Shown: positions 53,082 through 61,893 of the stretch, piece by piece | Layout: every line of letters starts with the position of its first letter | How positions within the stretch are numbered: the stretch's first letter is position 1 | Origin: Candidatus Poribacteria bacterium WGA-3G | GTDB taxonomy: Bacteria; Poribacteria; WGA-4E; WGA-3G | Assembly: GCA_000406005.1 (NCBI GenBank) | Contig: ASZN01000005.1 | Location: forward strand, 121,776 to 185,775 | Length of the DNA stretch: 64,000 bases | Direction of reading: 5' to 3' | Program-made: the position numbers and the translations under genes | Notes under the pieces: model-generated | What the model was told of the DNA's origin: nothing | The model's database searches: none | The model's input: only the letters and a program-made list of their open reading frames with translations

Positions 53082-55124
53082 TTGCAAATCCGTAAAAAAG
53101 CAGAATTGGTTAATCTATTGATACAAAAATTAAAGGACAACATCTTTCTTGTCGTCTCGGTGCTGCTGTGCCTCTTTATCTTGGCAGAGGTCAACTATCC
53201 GCAGCTCGCACCCCAATCAGAATTAGCACTCTTCGCACTGTTCGGGCTAATAGTGGTATTCTTGAGATTCCCTATTCACCCGTGTTTTGAGGACACTCCT
53301 GTTTTTCAAGTCCTCGACGCTGTCCTGATAGGGAGTGTAATCTTCTGCTTCGGCTACGTTGTGGCACAAACGGAGCCGGTTTTTCAAGACTTCTGGTTAG
53401 ACGGTAAATCCCTCGGCGATCGCGCTGGCGCGGAATTGTCACTGGATTACGTTGTCGGTGGAATCGGACTCGTCTTAGTATTAGAAGCGACGCGCCGTTC
53501 TATTGGCATCGCGCTCCCGCTACTCTCTTTTGTTTTTCTTCTCTATGCCAGTTTCGGGCAATTCATGCCGGATTGGCTGTTTCCACATCGCGGTTATTCT
53601 CTCCAACGTATTGTCAGTCAGACGTTCCTACACAGTCAAGGCACCTTCGGTATCGCGCTTCGCGTGATGTTTACCTATGTTTTCCTTTTTGTACTATTTG
53701 GCACGTTGTTGGAACGCACCGGCGCGACCGGTTATGTCCTGAATTTGGCGAGACGTGTATTTGGTTCAAGTGCAGGCGCGCCTGCGAAGGTCGCTGTGCT
53801 GAGCAGTGGTATGATGGGGTCGTTGTCGGGTTCCGCCGTTGCGAACACAGCGACGACCGGAACGTTTACGATTCCGTTGATGCAACGCGCGGGGTTCCAA
53901 CCAGCGATAGCAGGCGGAATAGAAGCCGCGGCGAGTTCTGGCGGCGCACTCATGCCGCCCATCATGGGTGCCGCTGCGTATATGATGCTCGAAATCGTGG
54001 AACCCTCCGTTACCTATCTGGAGATTATCAGGGCAGCACTGCTACCCGCAATCCTTTACTACACCGGAATGCTGTGTATGGTACACTTTGCTGCGAATGC
54101 TGCAAAAGAGAGGCGCGCTCACAGTTCTGAAGAAGCGAGTCCTGACGCACAGAAAGAAAAAGACGACAAACTGTTGACTGTGCAAGGGGGCATCTTTCTC
54201 GCTGCGTTTGTTACGCTGATCGTGTTCCTACTGCTCCGTGCTACGGCGTTCCGGGCGGTGAGTTGGAGTCTACTGGTTATCGCTGTGATAAGCCTGTTGA
54301 ACTTTCTAATCCAGAGAATCGGTAAGCAGCAGACGACAACAGAGAAACCATCCGACATTTCGGAGTTGCGAAAAGGTGCCGACTTTTTAATATCCCCTTG
54401 TAGGCGTGCAGCGCAGAGCGGCGTTTCGCTCATCGCAGCCGCGGCGTGCGTCGGTATTATTCTCGGTGTGGTGACGCTCACGGGTGTCGGTAGCAAATTA
54501 CCGTCAACGCTTTTACCGCTCGCGGCTACGAACCTAATATTGGCTCTCTTTTTTCTCATGATCTCAACGATCATTCTGGGGATGGGGCTGCCTTCATCCG
54601 TCTGTTACCTATTGATGGCGATCTTGGTGGGTCCGGTACTTCTGGACTTGGGAGTCGTTCCGCTTGCGGCGCACTTCTTCATCTTCTATTTCGGAATGAT
54701 GTCGATGGTGACACCACCTGTTGCCTTGGCAGCGTATGCTGCAGCGGCGATTGCGGGTTCCGGGATAATGGCGACGGGGTTCGCTGCGTTCAGGTTCGCA
54801 CTCGTCGGTTTCGCGTTACCTTACGCCTTTGTATTGCGTCCGGCACTGCTCTGGCTGAGCAATGATGGTAGCACACCGGCGTTGTGGACAGTTATCGGGA
54901 ATTTCGCACTGACGCTGGTGGGGACGGTTATCTTGGCAGCGGCTATCGCAGGTTATCTTTTTAACAAATTGTCGTTAAGGGCGCGCGGGCTGTTATTTAT
55001 TGCGGCAATTGCGCTCTTCTTCGCACCGACCGCTATCCAGTTTGTGTGGGTGCACGGAATAGTCGTACTTGCAAGTATGACTATTTTTTACTATAATTGG
55101 CGAGAGAAAGGAGACGCGTCATGA
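53082..55124 (+). CDS. TRAP transporter fused permease (4TM/12TM)
   Basis: A 680-residue membrane protein fusing the small DctQ-like and large DctM-like TRAP subunits. The DctM part shows FGTLLERTGATGYVLNLARR, MMGSLSGSAVANTATTGTFT, GGIEAAASSGGALMPPIMGA and IILGMGLPSSVCYLLMAI. TRAP systems import organic acids or similar solutes with Na+ and a periplasmic binding protein; this fused form usually pairs with a TAXI-type protein, which is not adjacent here. The start codon is uncertain (TTG 53082 or a later TTG). Its stop overlaps the next ORF (ATGA at 55121-55124). Confidence 0.88.
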   Translation: MQIRKKAELVNLLIQKLKDNIFLVVSVLLCLFILAEVNYPQLAPQSELALFALFGLIVVFLRFPIHPCFEDTPVFQVLDAVLIGSVIFCFGYVVAQTEPVFQDFWLDGKSLGDRAGAELSLDYVVGGIGLVLVLEATRRSIGIALPLLSFVFLLYASFGQFMPDWLFPHRGYSLQRIVSQTFLHSQGTFGIALRVMFTYVFLFVLFGTLLERTGATGYVLNLARRVFGSSAGAPAKVAVLSSGMMGSLSGSAVANTATTGTFTIPLMQRAGFQPAIAGGIEAAASSGGALMPPIMGAAAYMMLEIVEPSVTYLEIIRAALLPAILYYTGMLCMVHFAANAAKERRAHSSEEASPDAQKEKDDKLLTVQGGIFLAAFVTLIVFLLLRATAFRAVSWSLLVIAVISLLNFLIQRIGKQQTTTEKPSDISELRKGADFLISPCRRAAQSGVSLIAAAACVGIILGVVTLTGVGSKLPSTLLPLAATNLILALFFLMISTIILGMGLPSSVCYLLMAILVGPVLLDLGVVPLAAHFFIFYFGMMSMVTPPVALAAYAAAAIAGSGIMATGFAAFRFALVGFALPYAFVLRPALLWLSNDGSTPALWTVIGNFALTLVGTVILAAAIAGYLFNKLSLRARGLLFIAAIALFFAPTAIQFVWVHGIVVLASMTIFYYNWREKGDAS

Positions 55125-55325
55125 AAAACCGAATGAGATGGTTGTTGTACGGGCTGCTCGTCTTGTTGCTGCTTCCGCAACTGGCAGACACCCGGATATA
55201 GTGTCGGTGGAACCGGGGTGATGCCGGTCGCTATCCTAATCGCTGTTTCATCTATTACTTTGGTGGTTGTTTCGCTGTTCACGAGACCGCCGAGTTCACA
55301 GACGCTTGAGAAATTTTTTGATTGA
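55121..55325 (+). pseudogene. Frameshifted small membrane-protein gene
   Basis: A strong AAGGAG site and ATGA overlap with the TRAP gene start the ORF KNRMRWLLYGLLVLLLLPQ, which hits TAG at 55199-55201. Shifting frame near 55185 restores GYSVGGTGVMPVAILIAVSS and VVVSLFTRPPSSQTLEKFF up to TGA 55323-55325. The tail resembles the C-terminus of sodium:solute symporters. It is either a frameshifted gene or a sequencing indel. Confidence 0.45.
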
Positions 55326-55343
55326 GAGGAGGGAGGCAAATAG

Positions 55344-56138
55344 ATGATGACTTTTAAAAGAAACGTTTGGCTTTTCTGCGTTATGTACATGGTGTGTCTA
55401 TTTGCATGTGAGGAGACTGAAGATCCGACCGAAATTGAACCGAAACTTGAGGAAACGGTTGTTGTACAATACGGAACAGTCTCTGGCATCGTCACGGATG
55501 TTGGAAGCGGTCAGCCAATTCTCGGAGCGACTGTAACGCTACAAGGATTATCCGTTACAACTGGCGCGGATGGTGTTTTCGCTTTTCACGGTATCCTTTA
55601 TAATGATGCGCACACCCTATCTGTTGCGGATGTGGATTACAAACTGTATAACCAACCGTTTGCGCTCAGTCAGCCGCGCTTGGTTGTGGAGGTCGCTTTA
55701 ACGCCGCTCAGGGATCCTGCAGTCGAGGTCCGAGAGTTCTTTGACCATTTTAGCGATCTCCTTGAATCGCTGGATATGGATAACATTGAAGCGATCCGAT
55801 CACTCTTTTCGGAGACCTATGTCGCTGCAGATGATCCCGCGACGCTTTTCGGTGTAGCATCAGGCATTATTCCTGAAAATTATGAGGATGTCATTCCCGC
55901 GATAACGCAACTTTTTGAAGAGTACGTCTCGCTTGAATTCATTTTCAAGGATATAGAGATAGACGTGACAAATGCCCGGAAAATGGCAGTAACGCTTCGG
56001 TTAGATATAAACGCGGAGAAAGGTGAAGCGCGAGACTTAAGGGAGCTCAAGGCGCACTGTAAATTTGAGTTCCGTCGTGAAGGATCGGATTGGAAAATCG
56101 TCTATTGGCAGCTTTTTGAATTAGACATCCGTTTATGA
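55344..56138 (+). CDS. Lipoprotein with carboxypeptidase-regulatory-like domain
   Basis: A 264-residue protein. The signal ends in a lipobox-like CLFAC, giving lipid attachment at Cys ~22. Residues ~40-115 (GTVSGIVTDVGSGQPILGAT, VTTGADGVFAFHGILY) form a carboxypeptidase-D-regulatory-like Ig-type fold. The rest (VREFFDHFSDLLESLDMDNI ... FRREGSDWKIVYWQLFEL) looks like an NTF2/SnoaL-like cone. GAGGAGGGAGG precedes ATG 55344. Role unknown; outer-membrane or periplasmic binding is plausible. It converges with rsmA. Confidence 0.7.
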   Translation: MMTFKRNVWLFCVMYMVCLFACEETEDPTEIEPKLEETVVVQYGTVSGIVTDVGSGQPILGATVTLQGLSVTTGADGVFAFHGILYNDAHTLSVADVDYKLYNQPFALSQPRLVVEVALTPLRDPAVEVREFFDHFSDLLESLDMDNIEAIRSLFSETYVAADDPATLFGVASGIIPENYEDVIPAITQLFEEYVSLEFIFKDIEIDVTNARKMAVTLRLDINAEKGEARDLRELKAHCKFEFRREGSDWKIVYWQLFELDIRL

Positions 56139-56148
56139 TTCCGGACAC

Positions 56149-57066
56149 CTAAAGTTGAGACAAGGCATTCGCGAGGGCTGCGAATTCCGCAATATCTAAT
56201 GTTTCGGCGCGCCGCTGTGGTGCTATACCGAGTTCCTCAAGGACAGTGCCTAAGACTTCCGCTGATGCAAACCGACCCCGAGCCAGAGAATTTTTTAGCA
56301 TCTTCCGTCGCGTCCGAAATGCCGTCCGAACAAGCTGAAAAAAGAGTTGCTCGTTTTCGAGCGCAACCTTCGGTTTTTCGCGCATCGTCAGTTTCAGAAG
56401 GGCGGAGTCAACTTTCGGTGCAGGATAAAAATTCTCTGGCGATAGTGTGGCGATGAGTTCCGCCTCGGCATGATAAGTGATGCCGATTGTCAATGCGCCG
56501 TAATCCTTCCCTCCCGGTCCCGCCACAATTCGTTCCGCAACCTCTTTCTGCATCATTAACACGCAACTGTGAATCTGCTTGTGGTGTTCAAGGAGTTTCC
56601 ACAAGATAGGCGTTGTGATGTTATAAGGTAGGTTTGCGAGAACTTTAAAAGTAGTCGGCACAGTCCCTGTACCGTCAACCAACAGTGTGTTGAGTTCCAA
56701 TTTGAGGATATCGGCGTTGAGGAATTGGACGCTCGGATTGGCTGACTTTTGCGGGGGGTTTTTGCTTGGGTGTTTCTTCAAGGTCGCCTCGTCCTTACGC
56801 CAAGCTACGCCAAAACGGGCTTTTAGAGCCTTATACAGTAATTCATCTACTTCAACAGCAATAACGCGTTTGGCATGCCGCGCCACCACTTCGGTGAGAC
56901 ACCCTAATCCTGCACCGATTTCTATGACCGTGTCAGTACTTGTCAGTTCTCCAGCTTCGAGGATAATTTTGAGGATCGCTGGATTAACAAGGAAGTTTTG
57001 TCCTAACTTCTTTTTCGGACGGGTGTGGTTGAGGATAAAAAAATCGCGGACCTGTTGTTCGTTCAT
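56149..57066 (-). CDS. rsmA: 16S rRNA dimethyladenosine methyltransferase
   Basis: A 305-residue KsgA-type enzyme that dimethylates two adenines near the 3' end of 16S rRNA. Seen: RPKKKLGQNFLVNPAIL, SAM-binding VIEIGAGLGCLTEVVARHA, and the catalytic LANLPYNITTPILWKLL. An insertion of about 25 charged residues (KDEATLKKHPSKNPPQKS) sits after the third beta strand, making it longer than E. coli KsgA. It lies 14 nt downstream of coaBC on the same strand. Confidence 0.94.
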   Translation of the reverse strand: MNEQQVRDFFILNHTRPKKKLGQNFLVNPAILKIILEAGELTSTDTVIEIGAGLGCLTEVVARHAKRVIAVEVDELLYKALKARFGVAWRKDEATLKKHPSKNPPQKSANPSVQFLNADILKLELNTLLVDGTGTVPTTFKVLANLPYNITTPILWKLLEHHKQIHSCVLMMQKEVAERIVAGPGGKDYGALTIGITYHAEAELIATLSPENFYPAPKVDSALLKLTMREKPKVALENEQLFFQLVRTAFRTRRKMLKNSLARGRFASAEVLGTVLEELGIAPQRRAETLDIAEFAALANALSQL

Positions 57067-57080
57067 TTTCGGTATAGGGT

Positions 57081-58301
57081 CTATTGCGCGCTGTTTCGTA
57101 AAGACACAACCTTTGTCAGGATAGCATCTGCCACGTCACGCTTTGAAGAGAGTGGGAGGTGTTCGCAACTGCCGTCTCGGTCAAGCAGGGTGACGATATT
57201 CGTGTCGGATTGAAATCCCGCGCCTTCTGCGAGAATATCGTTGGCGATAATCAGATCGCAGTTTTTGCGTGTCAATTTCTTTCTGGCGTTCTCAAGGAGA
57301 TCGTTCGTTTCGGCGGCGAAACAGACAACGGTTTGGTGCGTTTTCCGTTCGCCAAGCGTCTGCGCGATGTCCGGATTTCTTTCGAGTGGGAGCGTCAACG
57401 TCCCAGCAGTTTTTTTGATTTTATGCGGTCTGAATTCCTGTGGACGATAATCTGCGGGCGCGCCTGCCATGATGACAACGTCCGTTTCATTGAACGCCTC
57501 CAGAACTGCGTCGTACATCTCAAGTGTTGTTTCGACCTGCTGCGTCTTGAGGCCGACAGGTGGGGAGACGGTAGCAGGACCGGTAACCAACTGCACTTCA
57601 GCACCACGCTGTGCCGCCGCTTCAGCGATGGCGTATCCCATCTTACCACTCGAACGGTTGGTGATGAATCTGACCGGATCGATATATTCACGCGTCGCCC
57701 CTGCCGTGACGAGGAGGCGGACATCTCGCAAATCTTGTGTCTCCAAACGCACAGTTGGAGCCAAAATATTACTGGCACCTTCAAGGATCGTCTCGACTGT
57801 GTTCAAACGTCCTACACCTTCATAACCACAGGCAAGGTCACCACTCGCAGGTTCGATGAAATGAACACCGTGCGTTTTCAGTGTGGCGAGATTACGTTGA
57901 ACGAAAGGGTTTTGATAGATATGTCCGTTCATGGCGGGTGCAAGGAGTATCGGACAGTGGACGGAGACAGCGACGGTCGAGAGCGCGTCGTTAGCGATGC
58001 CGTTCGCGAGTTTACCGATAATGTTCGCCGTCGCAGGGACTATCGCGAGCAGGTCGGCACGGTCAGCGAGATCGATGTGCGGCGGTTTCCAATCTATACC
58101 TACATCGAACAGGTTCAGGAGGACAGGGTTCCGTGATATGACTTGGAATTGCAGCGGTTGCACAAGCCGAGTGGCGTTTTCTGTCATCACGACGTGGACA
58201 GAGGCACCTTGCTTGACGAGCTGACTCGCTAAGTCAAGCGATTTGTGGATGGCGATGCCGCCTGTAACACCTAAGATGATGGTCCGATCTCTGAATTCCA
58301 T
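57081..58301 (-). CDS. coaBC: Bifunctional phosphopantothenoylcysteine decarboxylase/synthetase
   Basis: A 406-residue fused enzyme of coenzyme A synthesis. The N-terminal flavin-dependent CoaC half has IILGVTGGIAIHKSLDLASQ, LLAPAMNGHIYQNP and ACGYEGVGRL; the C-terminal CoaB half has LLVTAGATREYIDPVRFITN and SSGKMGYAIAEAAAQRGAEV, where synthetases join Cys to phosphopantothenate. Complete in length. It starts 5 nt after the Uma2 gene and precedes rsmA. Confidence 0.95.
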   Translation of the reverse strand: MEFRDRTIILGVTGGIAIHKSLDLASQLVKQGASVHVVMTENATRLVQPLQFQVISRNPVLLNLFDVGIDWKPPHIDLADRADLLAIVPATANIIGKLANGIANDALSTVAVSVHCPILLAPAMNGHIYQNPFVQRNLATLKTHGVHFIEPASGDLACGYEGVGRLNTVETILEGASNILAPTVRLETQDLRDVRLLVTAGATREYIDPVRFITNRSSGKMGYAIAEAAAQRGAEVQLVTGPATVSPPVGLKTQQVETTLEMYDAVLEAFNETDVVIMAGAPADYRPQEFRPHKIKKTAGTLTLPLERNPDIAQTLGERKTHQTVVCFAAETNDLLENARKKLTRKNCDLIIANDILAEGAGFQSDTNIVTLLDRDGSCEHLPLSSKRDVADAILTKVVSLRNSAQ

Positions 58302-58306
58302 ATTTT

Positions 58307-59101
58307 TTATTCGCGTTGAGATTTAGCAAGTTGTGCGCGGAGTTTTCCCAATTCTGCTTCAGCCTGCTGTCGGCGTAATGCTTCTTCTTCGGCGCGTGCT
58401 TCTGCTGTTTCGGCGCGTGCTTCTGCCGCCTCTTTCAGGTGCTGCTCCTCCAGAGATGTGGTAATCGGCGTGCCATCTGGCAGATACGGACGCAACAGCC
58501 TAACGTGCGTATGATGCTGTTCCTCACAGCGAAAGTAGAGATTTAACGCTTCACTGAACAGACCACCTTCCGCATCCGGCTGCATCTCAACAATACCACC
58601 TGATAGATCCTGCCGCCATCCCCGAAACTCTGCAGGTTTCTTCAGCTCCGGTTGATGTATAAAATACTCTTGGACACCTATATCGTTGAGATATACGCCG
58701 ACTTTTTCAGTCCGATCTTGACGTGCTGTCGCGTCGGAGAGGAACTCAAAGACAGCAACTGGGGCGGTGCCTTCTGCCCACGTATAGAAACTACGCCTTA
58801 ACGGATATTTCGCGACCCCGAAGACGATGTGAATATCAGGTGCCACACATTTTCTGATGTCGCCTTCACTGTAATAGATAAAACTGTCAATGCCGATGTA
58901 TATCTGATCGTTGATAGCGAAGTATCGCTTGAACTGTTCGTAAATTCCTGCAATCTGTTCGCCGTGAAAATCGGTTGCGGACATAGGTTCGTCGTCCTCA
59001 CACGGATAACCTTCAATATAGACAGTCGTTTTTCCGTTTGCTTTTGGAAAGACTGGCATATACTTCCTCTGTTTGAATCCAAACTCGTTTATGGTATCCA
59101 T
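58307..59101 (-). CDS. Uma2-family putative endonuclease
   Basis: A 264-residue protein of the Uma2 (DUF820) family, which has a PD-(D/E)XK-like fold. Seen: CVAPDIHIVFGVAK, PVAVFEFLSDATARQD, RTEKVGVYLNDIGVQEYFIH. The C-terminal ~45 residues form an Ala/Glu/Arg coiled coil (EARAETAEARAEEEALRRQQ). Role unknown; such genes are often multi-copy. ATG 59101 is preceded by GGAG; ATG 59113 four codons earlier overlaps that site, an arrangement identical in layout to that at 4264/4276. Confidence 0.85.
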   Translation of the reverse strand: MDTINEFGFKQRKYMPVFPKANGKTTVYIEGYPCEDDEPMSATDFHGEQIAGIYEQFKRYFAINDQIYIGIDSFIYYSEGDIRKCVAPDIHIVFGVAKYPLRRSFYTWAEGTAPVAVFEFLSDATARQDRTEKVGVYLNDIGVQEYFIHQPELKKPAEFRGWRQDLSGGIVEMQPDAEGGLFSEALNLYFRCEEQHHTHVRLLRPYLPDGTPITTSLEEQHLKEAAEARAETAEARAEEEALRRQQAEAELGKLRAQLAKSQRE

Positions 59102-59438
59102 GGTTTTCTCCATTTGATTATTGGTGGATGTTGGTTAAATAATGATGGACCATATTTCTCACAGTAGAAAATCCGAGGCAAAAGCGGATATCATTACTTG
59201 GTCAATACCCTCAGAGGTTGTTTCGGAAAATCTATAGATGACATTCTAACATAATATAAAAAATAGCACACAACTTTTACATGAGCCAACCCAGTTTGTA
59301 GTAGGGCAATTCATTGCCCGTTCTTGACTTGTAGACGTGCGATAATGCACTTCGCATTTGGGCGCGTACGCCGCAACATCGCACTACTACCAACCTTAAA
59401 ATTCAAACTGGATGAGGCAGTAGTTTGAACTTAATTTG
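59102..59438. other. Intergenic stretch with palindromic repeat remnants
   Basis: No gene is seen. It holds GTAGTAGGGCAATTCATTG at 59299 with a perfect palindrome (59304-59319, GGGCAAT-TC-ATTGCCC) and GGGCGCGTACGCCGCAACAT near 59361, which recalls GGGGGCGTACGCCGCACAAT near 7904. Confidence 0.55.
59304..59319. repeat. Palindrome GGGCAAT-TC-ATTGCCC
   Basis: A perfect 7-bp stem with a 2-nt loop preceded by GTAGTA, like the other GTAG-led palindromes in this window. Confidence 0.6.
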
Positions 59439-60404
59439 TCATTCTGCAATGTATGAAGTCGGACAGCGTGGTTCATGGCTCGCGAATCCATAGCCATGAG
59501 TTAAAGAAAGAGAAGGTGTTTTAGTTAAGATGGTTTCGGCTAAATCTAAAGCATCTTTGGCTTCGGCTAAATCTATAAGTGAGTTGATATACTCGATGTA
59601 AGCTCCTTCGGAATAAAAACAGAGTTTGACGATACCACCTTGTTGCTCAGAAAAAATTGTGTATTCAATGTGAGTATTTTCAGTCAAGAGACCTGACTTT
59701 TCAACATGATTCTCATCCTTGAGGGTCCCCCAAATTTTTATTATGTCTTGAACTCTTGCTTCCGCATCTTCAACATTTTTTTTCTTTATAGTTACAGCCT
59801 CATAAGCTACTCCTGACCTTCTAGCTTTGGCTAGACAGGCTTCGGCATCGACTAAGCAGGTTTCAGTATTAACTAAATTGATTTCAGCTGCTGAGAGTGA
59901 CTCGCGGTACTCTCGGTTTGTGTGATAACAAATAACATCGTACTTAAGATAAGCTATTTCTCTATTTGCTGCAGCTATATCTGCTGTGATTCTGGCTACG
60001 TCAGCTTCGGCTTGAATTATGTCAGCCCGAGCGCGAGTTGTTTCGACATGGTCTTTAGTTATAGCCTGTGCTTCGGCTGGGCTGAGTTGAAGATGCCAGT
60101 TTCGCGTCAGAACTTCATCTGGATCGTCTTCACAGTCCCAGTCTATCTGTTGCGCCATGCCTTCAGAGCAAGTATCACAATATTCGCTCGGAGCATCCCC
60201 AGGTAATATACCACAACTCTCACATCTGATGAGATCCCAATCCCAGTTGGCGTATGGATCGTTTTCATCTTCATAGATTGCTTCCTGCTCTGCTTGCATT
60301 TCTGACTGCATTTGCATATCTGCTTGCATTTCTGCTTGCATTTCTAAGTAGTCTCCAAGATCATAAGATTCTATAATCTCAAGTAAAGTATCTTGATCAG
60401 GCAT
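59439..60404 (-). CDS. Hypothetical coiled-coil protein with Met-Gln repeats
   Basis: A 321-residue protein of unknown family. Residues ~20-45 are a repeat of M-Q-A-E/D-M (EMQAEMQADMQMQSEMQAEQ). Two Cys pairs, RCESCGILPGD and YCDTCSEG (~60-80), could bind a zinc ion. Residues ~110-230 are a coiled coil (RARADIIQAEADVARITADI). No signal peptide or membrane helix is seen. GGGGGTC precedes ATG 60404. It stands between Uma2 and gmk; context gives no role. Confidence 0.65.
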   Translation of the reverse strand: MPDQDTLLEIIESYDLGDYLEMQAEMQADMQMQSEMQAEQEAIYEDENDPYANWDWDLIRCESCGILPGDAPSEYCDTCSEGMAQQIDWDCEDDPDEVLTRNWHLQLSPAEAQAITKDHVETTRARADIIQAEADVARITADIAAANREIAYLKYDVICYHTNREYRESLSAAEINLVNTETCLVDAEACLAKARRSGVAYEAVTIKKKNVEDAEARVQDIIKIWGTLKDENHVEKSGLLTENTHIEYTIFSEQQGGIVKLCFYSEGAYIEYINSLIDLAEAKDALDLAETILTKTPSLSLTHGYGFASHEPRCPTSYIAE

Positions 60405-60539
60405 GAGTGACCCCCAATAGGTTGTGCGATAGTTTAATTGTGTTTTCAGTCTTATATTTTTGATGGTTTTTGGGCAACTTTATTTATGGAACTCACTTTT
60501 TTAGGTTTTATAGATGGTTTTCACGTAATAGTCTAATAC

Positions 60540-61202
60540 CTAATCCGTGTTATCAACACCGAGCAATGGGTTGATCGTCTCTATCAATTGTGTGTCTATG
60601 CGGGAACGTTCTGCGGCGATGATGGTCTGGATCTGCTGAACGGCTTCTTGGACTGCGTTTTCTGGATTGCTCACCCAATAGTCGAAGTGTTCAATCTCAA
60701 GGATTTCGGATTTCGCGATAGCGAGACGTTCGTTGACTTCCGATTCCGATTCCGTTTTTCTGCGACGGAGGCGTTTCTCCAGGGTGGCGAACGGTGGAGG
60801 GACGATGAAAATAAAAAGACTACGCGCTGGCGACAGGTCCTGCGCTCGGATTTGCGAAGCACCCTTGACTTCAATTTCTAAAATAACATCTTTTTCGGCT
60901 TCATGCGTGACGACGATTTCGGATTTGAGGGTGCCGTAGAAATTGCCACCGTATTCCGCCCATTCAAGAAAACTGCCTTGCGCAACCTGCTTTTCAAATT
61001 CTGATTTTGACCGGAAATGGTAATCAACGCCGTCTACTTCACTCGGACGAGGGTTACGCGTTGTTACTGAGATGGACTCCCGCAAGGTCTCATCTGCTTT
61101 GCAGAGTGCGTTTATCACGGTGCTTTTTCCTGAGCCAGAGGGTCCAGAAATAACGATAACAAGGTCCGGTTTGTAAAGGTGTGTCTTCACCATTGGAAGC
61201 AT
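60540..61202 (-). CDS. gmk: Guanylate kinase
   Basis: A 220-residue enzyme that phosphorylates GMP to GDP. Seen: P-loop VISGPSGSGKSTVINAL, GMP-binding SVTTRNPRPSEVDGVDYHF and the core FLEWAEYGGNFYGT, LEIEVKGASQIR, and the lid-region RRRKTESESEVNERL. Standard length. GGAG precedes ATG 61202; ATG 61193 is possible. It lies 18 nt after the ferredoxin gene. Confidence 0.95.
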   Translation of the reverse strand: MLPMVKTHLYKPDLVIVISGPSGSGKSTVINALCKADETLRESISVTTRNPRPSEVDGVDYHFRSKSEFEKQVAQGSFLEWAEYGGNFYGTLKSEIVVTHEAEKDVILEIEVKGASQIRAQDLSPARSLFIFIVPPPFATLEKRLRRRKTESESEVNERLAIAKSEILEIEHFDYWVSNPENAVQEAVQQIQTIIAAERSRIDTQLIETINPLLGVDNTD

Positions 61203-61220
61203 CGCTCCGCTCCCGTAACG

Positions 61221-61688
61221 TCAATCTGCTGCGTCTGCTGCTTCGGCAAGTTCTACAAGTACAGGTGATTCTATGCGGATAGCGTCTTTAATGCAAACTT
61301 CTTCGCACAACTTGCAACCGACACACTCCTTCGGTTTAACGAGTTCACAGATACCGAAGAAGCTTTCGGCATGTTCACCGGTCTCTGGGTCCTTGAGTTC
61401 AAGACATTCCCAAGGACAGATATGGACACAGAAATCGCATCCAGAGCAGAGTTCCTCATAGATAACGGCAATCGGACGGTGTGTTGGACGACGGATGAAC
61501 TTGCACACTTCGCCAAACTGATCACGAATCGCTTCAACCGGACAGACCATCCCGCACGCACTGCAATCGATGCAAATGTCTGGGTCAATAATATGCAACA
61601 TGTTCCGATCCCCCGTGATCGCATCGACGGGGCAATTGGTTAAACACGCCATGCATCCAATACATTCCTCGGTGATATAGTATGCCAT
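61221..61688 (-). CDS. Ferredoxin with four [4Fe-4S] motifs
   Basis: A 155-residue electron carrier with four CxxCxxCxxxC motifs: CIGCMACLTNCP (~10), CIDCSACGMVCP (~39), CSGCDFCVHICP (~81) and CVGCKLCEEVC (~122). Ordinary bacterial ferredoxins have two clusters, so this is a duplicated, poly-ferredoxin-like form. AAAGGA precedes the ATG. A promoter is at 61741-61770. It is followed by gmk after 18 nt. Partner enzyme unknown; no oxidoreductase is adjacent. Confidence 0.9.
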   Translation of the reverse strand: MAYYITEECIGCMACLTNCPVDAITGDRNMLHIIDPDICIDCSACGMVCPVEAIRDQFGEVCKFIRRPTHRPIAVIYEELCSGCDFCVHICPWECLELKDPETGEHAESFFGICELVKPKECVGCKLCEEVCIKDAIRIESPVLVELAEAADAAD

Positions 61689-61740
61689 AAGTCCTTTTCC
61701 TATTTTTTAACGAAATCTTTTTATTCTCCTAAACACATAT

Positions 61741-61770
61741 ATTTTACCACAATCGCTGTTAGGTTGTCAA
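61741..61770 (-). promoter_or_regulatory. Sigma-70-type promoter for the ferredoxin-gmk unit
   Basis: Minus strand TTGACA (61770-61765), 18-nt spacer, TAAAAT (61746-61741). Confidence 0.65.
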
Positions 61771-61788
61771 ATGTATCTTTATACTTGT

Positions 61789-61831
61789 GTTTTTCTACGG
61801 GTTCGTCACCGATCAAAACTCGTAGAAAAAC
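61789..61831. repeat. 11-bp inverted repeat between ferredoxin and LamG genes
   Basis: GTTTTTCTACG (61789-61799) and CGTAGAAAAAC (61821-61831) are perfect inverse complements around 21 nt, about 60 nt beyond the LamG stop. A transcription terminator for the minus-strand LamG gene is the simplest reading. Confidence 0.55.
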
Positions 61832-61893
61832 AGAAACATACTTGAAAACACGATATGGAACGGACAGAAACTGTCCAAACTATTGTAGTACTG

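Noticed and set aside
57159..58136. 325-codon plus-strand ORF opposite coaBC
   Set aside because: It is antisense to a clear CoaBC gene and its translation has no protein-like features.
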